A DNA stretch of 64,000 bases. It comes from JABWBD01 sp040768665. Lineage in GTDB: Bacteria > Planctomycetota > Planctomycetia > Pirellulales > Thermoguttaceae. The position numbers and the translations under genes were made by a program. The stretch's first letter is position 1. Each line of letters opens with the position of its first letter. The stretch is from the NCBI GenBank assembly GCA_040768665.1, contig JAXGMN010000049.1, positions 1-64,000 of the forward strand, read 5' to 3'. Below are positions 9,274 through 17,510 of this stretch, in pieces. The notes under the pieces were generated by a model that saw only the letters and a program-made list of their open reading frames with translations, was not told where the DNA came from and ran no database searches.

Positions 9274-11592
9274 TTAGTCCCGCTTCGGCCAGTCCAGGTG
9301 CTTGTGAAGGAAATCGAACGTGCCGACGCCGTGGATCGAGTGCGGGCCGTTGAACCACTCGATTTCCGTCCGGTCGCCCTGGCCGAGGTTGTCGTAGGCG
9401 AAGCGGACCTTCGCGTACTCGTAGCCGACCCACGAGTCCGGGGCTACGCCGTCGTGGTGGCCCCGCTCGACCATGAAGGGCCGCGGGAAGATGAGGTAGC
9501 TCATCTCCGCATAGTTGAACGTGTTGCCCAGATCGAATTCGAAGATCTCCCATTCGTAGGTGAACATGTAGCTGTACTTGAAGTGGACGGTCGCATTCTT
9601 ACGGATCCAGTCGTTGAAGTCGGCCGAGCAGATCGAAAGACAGTAGTCGTCCAACACGGCCGGAATCCGCATCGCCGATTTGCCTCCGTAGCTGATCCCG
9701 TAGAATGCGATCCGCCTCGGATCGACGTAGGGCAAGCCGCCCAGCCATTTGAGAATCTGCTCGTGCTGCCGGATGATGATCGAGAACAGCGTGGCCTTCA
9801 GCGGGTTGGCCTTACGCTGCAGCGTGCGGAAACGGTCCATGCCGCGGTACAGGTTGAACGGACTGAACACGACGAACCCCCGGTCGGCCAGCTTGGCGGC
9901 GAACTGGTTGTACGCGCCGGCGTGCGGAATATCCGCCTCGATGGTCACCTTCGGTTCGCCCTCCAATCCGTGCTGGCAGACCACCACCGGGCGCTTCTCA
10001 CCGGGTTTGAGATCCTTGGGCACCAGAAGGATGCCCCAGGCGTGCAACTCCGGCCAGACATCCAGCAGGACCTCGTAGCCGGTCCAATGGTCCGTATCAT
10101 AGACCTTTCTCGACGCTGGGCCTGGCTCGAGAAGTGGGTCGTCCAAAGGCCCGATCACTTCCCTCCAGAAGATCTCGCGGTACGGCTTGGCCGCCTCGAT
10201 AAATGCCTCGGGCGACTTGATATTGACCTTATCCAAAAACAGCGCGTTGCGGACATGGTCTGACAGCCGCAGCTTCAACTGCACGTGGCCGGTGAGTTGC
10301 TCCACCTGGCGCTTCTGACGTGCGACCGGGTCGAAGCTCTTCCGCAGATCCTGCGGCAGCCTACCGGAGAGCTGCATCGCGGAAGACGCTCCACAGGCCG
10401 CGGCAAATACCTGCATTGTTCTTGCGGCACCCGGCGGGAGCGGTTTGTCTGCGGAACCGTGAACCAGATGCCTGCGGCCGAGTCGCCCCTCGTCGAGTCC
10501 CGCCGCCCGTTGGAACTCCTGGCTGACGCGAGCCAGCGGCGGCGTGGCGAGCTTCCCCGGAGCCGCGACTTTGCGGCGTCCCTTCTCGGCCGCCGGCGGA
10601 CCGTCGACCTTGGGCACTGCGCTATACTCCACCACCAGCGTTCGCGGCACAATGAGCGAGGCGATTTCGGCGTCGCCGAACTCATCGAGCAGCGACCAGA
10701 CGTTGCGGTAGATCGGTTCCTGCCACACTTGCTGACGGGAATCAAAATATCCGCTCGTCAGACAAACATCGATCCGCGGATCAACCGCGGCGGCGTAAAA
10801 GGCGATCAAACCACCCTCGCCGTAACCGGCCACCGCCAGTGCCGGGTCGGGGCCCGTCGTTTGCTCGAGCCAGTCGACCGCCGAGAGCACTTTTTGGACC
10901 TCGTAGCCGATGACGTGCCGGCCCATCTCGAATGCCTGCCGGTAGATCCACTCCCGATGCGGCTGGTTCGTCATGGCGATCTGCGGGTTGCCCGAGAACT
11001 CGCACGAGCGGTCGATCAATATCGGCACGACCACGCGGAAACCGTTTTCCGCCAACCGGCGAGCGAACTGCGATTCGGGTGCGACTCCCGGAGCCAGCCC
11101 GGCGAGTTGTTCGGGCGTCTGATCCGCATCGGGCAGTGCCACGACGCCGGCAACCGCCTTGCCGCTGGGTTCCAACAAAAGCCCTTCGCCATCGACCCCG
11201 TCGAGCACCGGCCAGCGAACTTGAAAGACCTGGTAGCGATCCGTCTCGGCAACCAAGGCGGGATTCGACTGGTCGCCGTAGCGTTCCATCACCACCGGCA
11301 CACGCTTGTCGATCATGCCGATGCACTTCATGAACCGCCGGCGATTGGGCTCGATCGACGCTTCATAGGCGTCCCGCGATGAGGCGTTACGGTTCCAGCG
11401 CTTCTGACGCGTCTCGACCGACTCGGCGGTCTTGCGGTCGAGAAAGGCGTGGGCCTCCTCGACGATTCGGATCGTGAGGTCGGCACTGAGTTCAAGCGGC
11501 TTGGTGCCGGGCAGTACGTCCGGCGGACCGGCGTGCAAGCCGGCAGCAAGAAGGCACCAGGCAGCGCAAAGCGGCAACAGCAGGTATTTCAT
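9274..11592 (-). CDS. Secreted protein with two alpha/beta-hydrolase domains
   Basis: 772 residues with a signal peptide (about 1-21). The first hydrolase-like domain (about 110-330) has the nucleophile elbow altered to GYGEGG, so its serine is missing. The second (about 530-772) has an intact GISYGG elbow with S634, a likely acid in GHHDGVAPD and a histidine in NGPHSIHGV. The layout resembles the acetyl-xylan-esterase/dienelactone-hydrolase-like secreted proteins common in planctomycetes. The likely role is de-esterification of a polysaccharide or other ester outside the cytoplasm. The ATG is preceded by AAGGGGGG, just downstream of an inverted-repeat element that must lie in its leader or promoter. 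Confidence 0.8.
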   Translation of the reverse strand: MKYLLLPLCAAWCLLAAGLHAGPPDVLPGTKPLELSADLTIRIVEEAHAFLDRKTAESVETRQKRWNRNASSRDAYEASIEPNRRRFMKCIGMIDKRVPVVMERYGDQSNPALVAETDRYQVFQVRWPVLDGVDGEGLLLEPSGKAVAGVVALPDADQTPEQLAGLAPGVAPESQFARRLAENGFRVVVPILIDRSCEFSGNPQIAMTNQPHREWIYRQAFEMGRHVIGYEVQKVLSAVDWLEQTTGPDPALAVAGYGEGGLIAFYAAAVDPRIDVCLTSGYFDSRQQVWQEPIYRNVWSLLDEFGDAEIASLIVPRTLVVEYSAVPKVDGPPAAEKGRRKVAAPGKLATPPLARVSQEFQRAAGLDEGRLGRRHLVHGSADKPLPPGAARTMQVFAAACGASSAMQLSGRLPQDLRKSFDPVARQKRQVEQLTGHVQLKLRLSDHVRNALFLDKVNIKSPEAFIEAAKPYREIFWREVIGPLDDPLLEPGPASRKVYDTDHWTGYEVLLDVWPELHAWGILLVPKDLKPGEKRPVVVCQHGLEGEPKVTIEADIPHAGAYNQFAAKLADRGFVVFSPFNLYRGMDRFRTLQRKANPLKATLFSIIIRQHEQILKWLGGLPYVDPRRIAFYGISYGGKSAMRIPAVLDDYCLSICSADFNDWIRKNATVHFKYSYMFTYEWEIFEFDLGNTFNYAEMSYLIFPRPFMVERGHHDGVAPDSWVGYEYAKVRFAYDNLGQGDRTEIEWFNGPHSIHGVGTFDFLHKHLDWPKRD

Positions 11593-11612
11593 CGTCGTCC
11601 CCCCTTGGATGA

Positions 11613-11711
11613 GAGATTATCCCAAAACCGTCGGGGACTGGCTCATTTTGCGGAGTCTTCGGAGCAAAATGTGCCTGTCCCCCTCTCCGCGCTCGGTCTT
11701 GGGATAGGCTC
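11613..11711 (+). repeat. REPIN-like inverted repeat, subtype A, copy 2
   Basis: Near-perfect copy with outer arms TTATCCCAAAACCG / CGGTCTTGGGATAGG. The inner arms are GGGGACTGGCTCATTTTGC and GCAAAATGTGCCTGTCCCC, with loop GGAGTCTTCGGA. It lies about 20 nt upstream of the hydrolase start codon, on the 5' side of that gene. Confidence 0.9.
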
Positions 11712-11815
11712 CACGAACCGATACCAAGTCTGGCGGTCATTATGAGATCGCCGGAAGAGCGAAGCAACAGCAGGCAACGTCCGGGCGCGGCAAGATTTCC
11801 GGGCGAACCGTGTCT

Positions 11816-11848
11816 AGCAGCCCGGCTGCTCAAAGCAGCCGGGCTGCT
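11816..11848. repeat. AGCAGCCSGGCTGCT palindrome pair, possible terminator
   Basis: Two copies, AGCAGCCCGGCTGCT (11816-11830) and AGCAGCCGGGCTGCT (11834-11848), form a 15-bp perfect inverted repeat with a 3-nt spacer. It overlaps the stop codon of the minus-strand gene ending at 11847. A strong hairpin there could terminate or stabilise the speA-operon transcript, though no T-run follows. Copies of the same 15-mer occur at 17464, 23226, 23282 and about 48230. Confidence 0.75.
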
Positions 11849-12434
11849 AGGAACTGACGATCGGTACCGAACTTGGGTCCGACGTATCTTCAACCCGCCA
11901 CCGCTCCCGGCGAAACCAGCGGACATCAGCAACGCCCGGCTCGGACTTCAGCCAATCGTCCAAGGCCGAGAGCACCTGGCGGAGCTCACGGCTGTCGGGC
12001 GGCGAGAACACCTGGTGCGTCAGCGCCATATGACGGCGTTCCGCCTGACTGGCGGGAAGCCACTCGATACTGGCCAGCCAGACTCCGTCGAACCACTCAA
12101 GCACCAGCGCATAGCGCTGAATGCCGACGACACATTCGGCACACTGGGCATACTGCACTGTGCCGCGGTTCGCCACTCCGATCCTCCGGGCAGCCAGCCC
12201 GTCGCAGAGCATACGGAACAACCGGAGCCCGATGTAAGGTTCGTCTTCCCGATCCTCGGCCAGAAAAGCAGGATCGCGGCCGGAAAAAGTGACGATGGTC
12301 CGCAGCCCGGGCGGGTCCTGGCCGGTGACGCCCGCCGGTCGGCGGATCAGAAAGCGGAAGACAAAAACGACCGCGGCCATTATGCCGAGAATCAGTCCGG
12401 TCGAAAGCAGGGCATCCAGCACGCCGCCGTTCAC
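11847..12434 (-). CDS. Small membrane-anchored protein coupled to speA, function unknown
   Basis: 195 residues starting at a GTG that overlaps the speA stop (GTGA), which implies translational coupling. A single N-terminal transmembrane helix at about 10-30 is followed by RRPAG and a soluble domain of about 150 residues with mixed alpha/beta character. That domain includes two cysteines in QYAQCAECVVG. There is no recognised motif. The strict overlap suggests a role alongside arginine decarboxylase, for example polyamine handling or enzyme placement at the membrane, but that is inference from position only. Confidence 0.75.
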   Translation of the reverse strand: MNGGVLDALLSTGLILGIMAAVVFVFRFLIRRPAGVTGQDPPGLRTIVTFSGRDPAFLAEDREDEPYIGLRLFRMLCDGLAARRIGVANRGTVQYAQCAECVVGIQRYALVLEWFDGVWLASIEWLPASQAERRHMALTHQVFSPPDSRELRQVLSALDDWLKSEPGVADVRWFRRERWRVEDTSDPSSVPIVSS

Positions 12435-14356
12435 CTTTGATGCGGATCTTCGAGGTAGGTGTAACCTTCCAGCCCTGCTTCATAGAAGCGGAGGAGCTGG
12501 CCGGCCTGCCGGTCGTCGATCTTGGATTCCCGAATTGCCCGCTCCACCGCTGCCCGGAGCTGTCCGAAGAGGACCTTGGGGTCAAATTGGACATACTGCA
12601 GTACCTCGCTGACCGAATCGCCCTTGATCAGGGCATCCACGGTCACCTCTCCCTCGGCATCCATGCTGACGTGCACGGCATTCGTATCGCCGAACAGGTT
12701 GTGCAGATCGCCGAGAATCTCCTGGTAAGCCCCAACCAGAAAGACGCCGAGGTAGTAAGGTTGGCCGTCAAACGTGTGGAGCGGCAGGGTCCGCTTCACA
12801 TCGCGGCGGTCGATGAACCGCTCGATCTTCCCGTCGGAATCGCAAGTAATGTCGCCCAGCACGGCGTGATGCGTGGGCCGCTCGTTCAGCCGATGGATCG
12901 GGATCAGGGGAAACAGTTGCTTGATCGCCCAACTGTCGGGCATGGACTGGAAGAGCGAGAAGTTGCAGAAATACGTGTCACTCAGCAAGGCGTCGAGCCC
13001 CTCGAGATCCTCGGGAATATACTCCAACTGCCGCATCATCCGCTGGATCTTCTTGCAGATCGCCCAGAAGATGCTCTCGGCTTGGCTCCGCTGCTCCAGC
13101 GGCAAGTAGCCCGCGCCGAACAGGTTGATCGCCATGTCGAGCGCTTGCTGCGCGTCGTGGAAACTTTCGAGGATGTTTCGGAGCGTGAGCCCCTGGTAGG
13201 TGTCGCGGAGATCCTCCAGCGGCTTTTCGGCGTCCTCCGGCAGCTCCAGAAGGGCGGGGTCCTCTTTTCGAGAGGAGACTCCCAGCACGTTGAATACCAA
13301 CACACTGTGATAGGCCACGATGGCGCGGCCGCTTTCCGAAAAGATCGTCGGATGCTCCACGCCGGCTTCGTCGCACACGCTCTGCACGTGGAAGACCACG
13401 TCATTGGCGTATTCCTGCAGGGTGTAATTGGCGCTGGAATCGAAATTGGTCTGCGAGCCGTCGTAATCGACGCCCAACCCGCCGCCGACGTCCATGTATT
13501 GCAGCCCGGCGCCGTGCCGTACCAACTCGACGTAGATCCGGGCAGCCTCGTTGAGCGCCGCCTTGATGAAGCGAATGTTGGTGATCTGGCTGCCGAGGTG
13601 GAAATGCAACAGCTTGAAGCAGTCCTGCATGCCGGCCTGCTCGAGTTCCACCAGGGCGCTGAGGACCTCGCTGACGGTCAGACCAAACTTGGACCGGTGC
13701 CCACCGGAAGCCTGCCAACGCCCCGCACCCGGCGCCGCCAACTTCACGCGGATGCCGAGGTTCGGACGTACGCCGACCTTTTCCGCGTAGTGGAGGATCA
13801 GTTTCAGGTCGGTGTACTTCTCGACAACGAGAAAGATCTTGCGCCCGATTTTCTGGGCGAGCATCGCCGTCTCGATGAACTTGTCGTCTTTGAACCCGTT
13901 GCAGACGATCGGTACATCGTTGCTGGCGATGGCAATCACCGCCAGCAGTTCCGGCTTGCTGCCGGCCTCGAGGCCGAACTGGAAGGGACGCCCGAACCGG
14001 AGGACCTCCTCGACGACCTGGCGCTGCTGGTTCACCTTGATCGGATAGATGCACTGGTAGCGGCCCCGGTAGTCGTGGTCTTTAATTGCCTGATCGAAGG
14101 CGGCCTTGATTTCGCCGAGCCGGTATTGGATCAAGTCGCGAAACCGGATCAGTACCGGCGGCTGAATTCCACGAATCGCCAGACGGTCTACCAAGTGTTT
14201 CAGATCGATCGCCCGATGAGGATCTCTTTCCGGGTGGACGCAAACGCGCCCCTCGGCATTGATGGAGAAATAGCCCTTGCCCCAGCCCGCCACCTCGTAA
14301 AGGTCTGCGGCGTCCGCAACCGTCCAGCGGCGGGTTTCCTGCTCAAGTTCCAGCAT
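12431..14356 (-). CDS. speA: Biosynthetic arginine decarboxylase
   Basis: 641 residues, the normal length for the SpeA family (fold III, alanine-racemase-like barrel). It converts arginine to agmatine, the first step of the agmatine route to putrescine and spermidine. K107 in the CIYPIKVNQQ motif binds pyridoxal phosphate. The glycine-rich phosphate loop appears as MDVGGGLGVDYDG. The substrate-binding SESGRAIVAYHS segment and the FHLGSQI motif are clear. The ATG is preceded by CACGGAGAG. The downstream membrane protein overlaps its stop codon. No agmatine-processing gene is adjacent in this window. Confidence 0.96.
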   Translation of the reverse strand: MLELEQETRRWTVADAADLYEVAGWGKGYFSINAEGRVCVHPERDPHRAIDLKHLVDRLAIRGIQPPVLIRFRDLIQYRLGEIKAAFDQAIKDHDYRGRYQCIYPIKVNQQRQVVEEVLRFGRPFQFGLEAGSKPELLAVIAIASNDVPIVCNGFKDDKFIETAMLAQKIGRKIFLVVEKYTDLKLILHYAEKVGVRPNLGIRVKLAAPGAGRWQASGGHRSKFGLTVSEVLSALVELEQAGMQDCFKLLHFHLGSQITNIRFIKAALNEAARIYVELVRHGAGLQYMDVGGGLGVDYDGSQTNFDSSANYTLQEYANDVVFHVQSVCDEAGVEHPTIFSESGRAIVAYHSVLVFNVLGVSSRKEDPALLELPEDAEKPLEDLRDTYQGLTLRNILESFHDAQQALDMAINLFGAGYLPLEQRSQAESIFWAICKKIQRMMRQLEYIPEDLEGLDALLSDTYFCNFSLFQSMPDSWAIKQLFPLIPIHRLNERPTHHAVLGDITCDSDGKIERFIDRRDVKRTLPLHTFDGQPYYLGVFLVGAYQEILGDLHNLFGDTNAVHVSMDAEGEVTVDALIKGDSVSEVLQYVQFDPKVLFGQLRAAVERAIRESKIDDRQAGQLLRFYEAGLEGYTYLEDPHQR

Positions 14357-14805
14357 TCCAGGGACTCTCCGTGTGGTAAAAGGTACAGGGCTACGCGCAT
14401 ACCCAACCCCGTATGTTACCTCTTCAGGGCACGAGAAAAAGGGGGTGACCGCAGCAAATCCTCCTACGCAGAAAGCCCGAATTTGTTCCCCACGCCGTGG
14501 CGCTGCGAAAATCGATTCCGGGTCGTCGAGAAACCCCGTTCAAAGCTTGGCCAAGCCATTGTCGACGGCCCCGCCTCACCTCGCTTGGCGATAGCCGCGG
14601 GCTCCCGGATACTGGGGTGACGAAAGGAGGGCTGGCTCCGTATGGCGTCTGGAATGACCAAGCTCAGGGTACGAGCAGAAGTGTATCCACCCTGTCAGTT
14701 TTCCACAGCAAAAGGCTGCGTATTCAACGCTTGGCGTAGGAGAGAGGGGAACTGGAATTCCATTGTGGTGTGCGATTCTAACGCAGGTGTTCAATTTTGC
14801 TGTAG

Positions 14806-14860
14806 CAAAATAAAACAGGCGAGCTGAAAATGGCCGTAAGACTCATCCTCAGCTCGCCTG
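14806..14860 (-). terminator. Rho-independent terminator (minus strand)
   Basis: Perfect 12-bp stem, CAGGCGAGCTGA / TCAGCTCGCCTG (14816-14827 and 14849-14860), with a 21-nt loop. On the minus strand it is followed directly by TTTTATTTTG. A second short hairpin (ATTTTGC-TGTA-GCAAAAT, 14794-14811) overlaps the T-run. It would end transcripts arriving from the ABC-transporter side and isolate the speA promoter. Confidence 0.75.
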
Positions 14861-15241
14861 TCCTTATTCGGAAGCGGGTACTTCCGACCCGTCGGGGTGC
14901 CTACTTCTCTGCTCCAAACGCTTGCCTGCTTCTCTGTATCGAGCGCCTGAGAGCGATTTCCCGACGGTATTTCCGCAAAAGTCGCGTGCACCTCTTCCGT
15001 TTACCGGCCCCAGATAAGCCTCTTCTCTGTTCCGTAAGACCCCCTGCGGCTCAAGAACGAGCCGCAAGGGGGTTCTGGGGGGGGTGACTGCTCTGCATGT
15101 TGCAGATGCGATTTTCTTACTATGCAAAGGTCGTGCCAAAGGCAGAGCAGTCGAGTAGCTGCCAAGGATATTCAATCCCAGGCCGTCCGCCTTGCAGCAG
15201 CCCTCGCATGACACGCCGACGGGGAGGCTAGTGCGGCCAGT
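14861..15241 (-). ncRNA. Candidate structured RNA or long 3' leader of unknown type
   Basis: A 380-nt stretch between the exporter stop (15242) and the strong minus-strand terminator. It contains four clear inverted repeats: TCGGAAG/CTTCCGA (14868-14887); CCGTCGGG/CCCGACGG (about 14890 and 14960); a GC-rich stem GCGGCTC-AAGAAC-GAGCCGC extended by C5/G5 runs (15040-15073); and an 11-bp pair GACTGCTCTGC/GCAGAGCAGTC (15086-15096 and 15142-15152). No convincing protein is encoded. I checked by eye for RNase P, tmRNA, SRP and riboswitch landmarks and saw none. It could be a processed small RNA or simply a structured 3' UTR. Confidence 0.35.
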
Positions 15242-17269
15242 TCAGGCACTCTCTTTGTAGTCGTCGTACTGGATCTGATAGAGTCGCTGGTAAAGGGGGC
15301 ATCTCGCCAGAAGCTCTTCGTGGGTGCCCACGTCGAGCATGCGACCATCTTGCATCACGACGACCCGGTCGGCCATTGAAGTGGAACTCATCCGGTGAGT
15401 GATCATGATCGTGGTCCTTCCCTTTGTGAACTGCTCGAGGACTCTCTGGATTATCTGTTCGCTCTCGAGGTCGATCTGGCTGGTCGCTTCGTCGAGGATC
15501 AAGATCGCCGGATCGCGGAGGATAGCCCTGGCCAAGGCGATACGCTGACGCTGGCCCCCGGAAAGTTGGCCTCCCATTGGCCCGACGATCGTTTCGTAGC
15601 CATCGGCCAATTCACGTTCGATGAACTGGTGGGCATGGGCTCGCCGCGCCGCTTCGACAATCTGGTCGAAGCCGGCATGGGGCGATCCGTATCGAATGTT
15701 GTTCAGGACGGTGTCGTCGAACAACAATGGATCCTGGGTCACCAGGCCAATCTGCTTTCTCAAGTCACGGATTCGCATGTCCCGCAGCGGGATTCCATCG
15801 AGTCGGATCTCTCCGGTCGTGGGGTCCGCAAACCGGGGGATCAGGCTCGCAAGTGTCGTCTTCCCGCTTCCGCTCGGCCCAACGACGGCAATCGACTCTC
15901 CGAAGCCGATCCTCAGGTCAACCTCGGACAAGACGGGACGCCCGGGGGTATACGCGAAACCGACCTGCTCGAAGACCAGGTCGCAACGGTGCCGCGGCAC
16001 TCGTCGTGGGCACTGGGGATCGCGGACCTGTGGCTCGCGGTCAACCAGGGCATAGATCCGGTCGGCAGCCGCGGTAGCGGCCTGAATACGCGTGAAGATA
16101 TCCGACAGTTTTCTCGCCGGGTCGGCCAGCCCGGCCAAGAGTCCGAAGAAAACCAGCAGCGACCCAAGATCCAGCGGCCGGTTGCTCATACGCACTCCCA
16201 GGAGGTGCGTTTCGCCTTGCAGAACCAGCCACGCTCCGGCCAGAACCGCCAGACAGATCGTAATGATCCCCATGATCTCGGTCAGCGGGCTGGTGAGTGA
16301 ATTGTAGCGGGCAATCTTCATCGACCTTCGGTAGTATTCTTTGCTGTTCCTGTGGAACCGCTTCCGCTCCTGTCGCTCCATGGTGAAAGCCTTTACGACT
16401 TTAATCCCGCGGAAGCTCTCATCCAAGGTGTTGTAGAGCTGCGCCATCTCCTCCATCGCCCGGCGGTTGGCACGCTTGAGCATCTTGGCGAGCCGCCGGA
16501 TTGCCCATGCGGCCAGCGGAGCGATAATCAGCGAGAGAAGCAACAGACGCCAGCAGATCACCGCAGCCCCGATAAGGCAAGCCACCATCTTCAAGGGCTC
16601 GCGGACCAGTTTGCCAAACAGAACGTTCAAGCCGGCGGAGAGGGCCGTCATGTCGTACGTGAACCGGCTCATCAACTCGCTGGTTCCTTCGGCGCTGAAT
16701 GTGTTGACGTCCATATCGAGCGTCCGCCGAAAGAACTCCTTGCGCAGTTCGAACGTCCCGAGTTCTGCCAGCCTGGCCACGAGCACGGTGTGGCCGACCA
16801 GGAATACCTCCTTGACGAAAGTCCCTGCGAGCAGCGCCGCCAGGATCAGCGCCAGAGTGAGAAAAGGATCGTTCGGCAGATACTGCTCGATCCAAGGCTT
16901 GAGTCGATGGTACCCGGCCAGAGCTTGCTCCTCAGCAGCAAGCCGGGATCGGAGCAAGCCGAGCTCTGCCTCGATCGGGCCCCGTCCCTTGGCTGGCCCG
17001 TGGGCCAGCTTCTGTTCGAGGCGGCGGACCTCGGCGGTTTTCTCCTCCAGCGACCGGTTCGTCTGGTCAATTCGGGAATTCACCCAGTGCTGGAGCGATT
17101 TTCCCTGGAACGCAATCTCGACCAGCGGGTACACCGCACCGATGTTTGCGCCCCAGAAGAGCCCGACCATGAGGGCGCAAACCAGCGAGGCAACGAAGGT
17201 AAGGCGATACTGTAGAGCGAGGCGGAGAGCCCTTCCAAAATTGCCCATTCGCAGTCCATCCTTGTCCAT
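15242..17269 (-). CDS. ABC exporter, fused membrane and ATPase domains (MsbA-like)
   Basis: 675 residues. A type-IV exporter half-transporter that acts as a homodimer in the inner membrane to move lipid, peptide or drug outward. TM1 is at about 24-48. An extra, highly charged coiled-coil insertion at about 56-133 then precedes TM2 (136-155), which standard MsbA-type proteins lack. The remaining helices end by about 385. The ATPase domain has Walker A GPSGSGKTT (464-472), Q-loop TQDPLLF, signature LSGGQ (569-573), Walker B ILILDE with catalytic E594, and H-loop ITHRMS. Start ATG 17269 was chosen; ATG 17248 (MGNFG) is also possible. The substrate is unknown. Confidence 0.92.
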   Translation of the reverse strand: MDKDGLRMGNFGRALRLALQYRLTFVASLVCALMVGLFWGANIGAVYPLVEIAFQGKSLQHWVNSRIDQTNRSLEEKTAEVRRLEQKLAHGPAKGRGPIEAELGLLRSRLAAEEQALAGYHRLKPWIEQYLPNDPFLTLALILAALLAGTFVKEVFLVGHTVLVARLAELGTFELRKEFFRRTLDMDVNTFSAEGTSELMSRFTYDMTALSAGLNVLFGKLVREPLKMVACLIGAAVICWRLLLLSLIIAPLAAWAIRRLAKMLKRANRRAMEEMAQLYNTLDESFRGIKVVKAFTMERQERKRFHRNSKEYYRRSMKIARYNSLTSPLTEIMGIITICLAVLAGAWLVLQGETHLLGVRMSNRPLDLGSLLVFFGLLAGLADPARKLSDIFTRIQAATAAADRIYALVDREPQVRDPQCPRRVPRHRCDLVFEQVGFAYTPGRPVLSEVDLRIGFGESIAVVGPSGSGKTTLASLIPRFADPTTGEIRLDGIPLRDMRIRDLRKQIGLVTQDPLLFDDTVLNNIRYGSPHAGFDQIVEAARRAHAHQFIERELADGYETIVGPMGGQLSGGQRQRIALARAILRDPAILILDEATSQIDLESEQIIQRVLEQFTKGRTTIMITHRMSSTSMADRVVVMQDGRMLDVGTHEELLARCPLYQRLYQIQYDDYKESA

Positions 17270-17463
17270 CTGCCGCGAGGCCCGTTCAAGGCCGCGCGTG
17301 TCCTATCCTTGGCGCCTCAGTCTTTTACCACACTGCGGGAGATCCGCCAAGATCGCTGCAAAATGCGCAGGGCACGCAAATTACCAGAAGAGGCTGGGAG
17401 CTGGCAGGCCCCGCGCGGCAAGTGAGACCTTCCGATTGAATTCAGCGATCCGGCAGAACATCA

Positions 17464-17510
17464 AGCAGCCCGGCTGCTGAGCCTTTTGAAATCGTGGCGG
17501 GTGGTTGATT
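17464..17510. repeat. Degenerate half of the 131-bp palindromic element
   Basis: Carries AGCAGCCCGGCTGCT (17464-17478) and, 16 nt later, TGGCGGGTGGTTGATTA. This resembles the right end of the element at 23192-23322 (TTGGCGGGTCGTTGTTTAA). As there, the terminal TTA merges with a gene's stop codon, here the TolC-like gene on the minus strand. Confidence 0.6.

Noticed and set aside
12437..14620. A 727-codon plus-strand open frame
   Set aside because: Antisense to speA; no domain and no ribosome site. An effect of codon bias.
14620..14641. A possible thirteenth repeat left arm (GGAGGGCTGGCTCCG)
   Set aside because: Resembles the subtype-B left arm, but no right arm is found; too short and degenerate to count.
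14864..15214. A 116-codon minus-strand frame over the hairpin-rich region
   Set aside because: Strong stems run through it and the translation is not protein-like in composition; a structured RNA or UTR is more likely.
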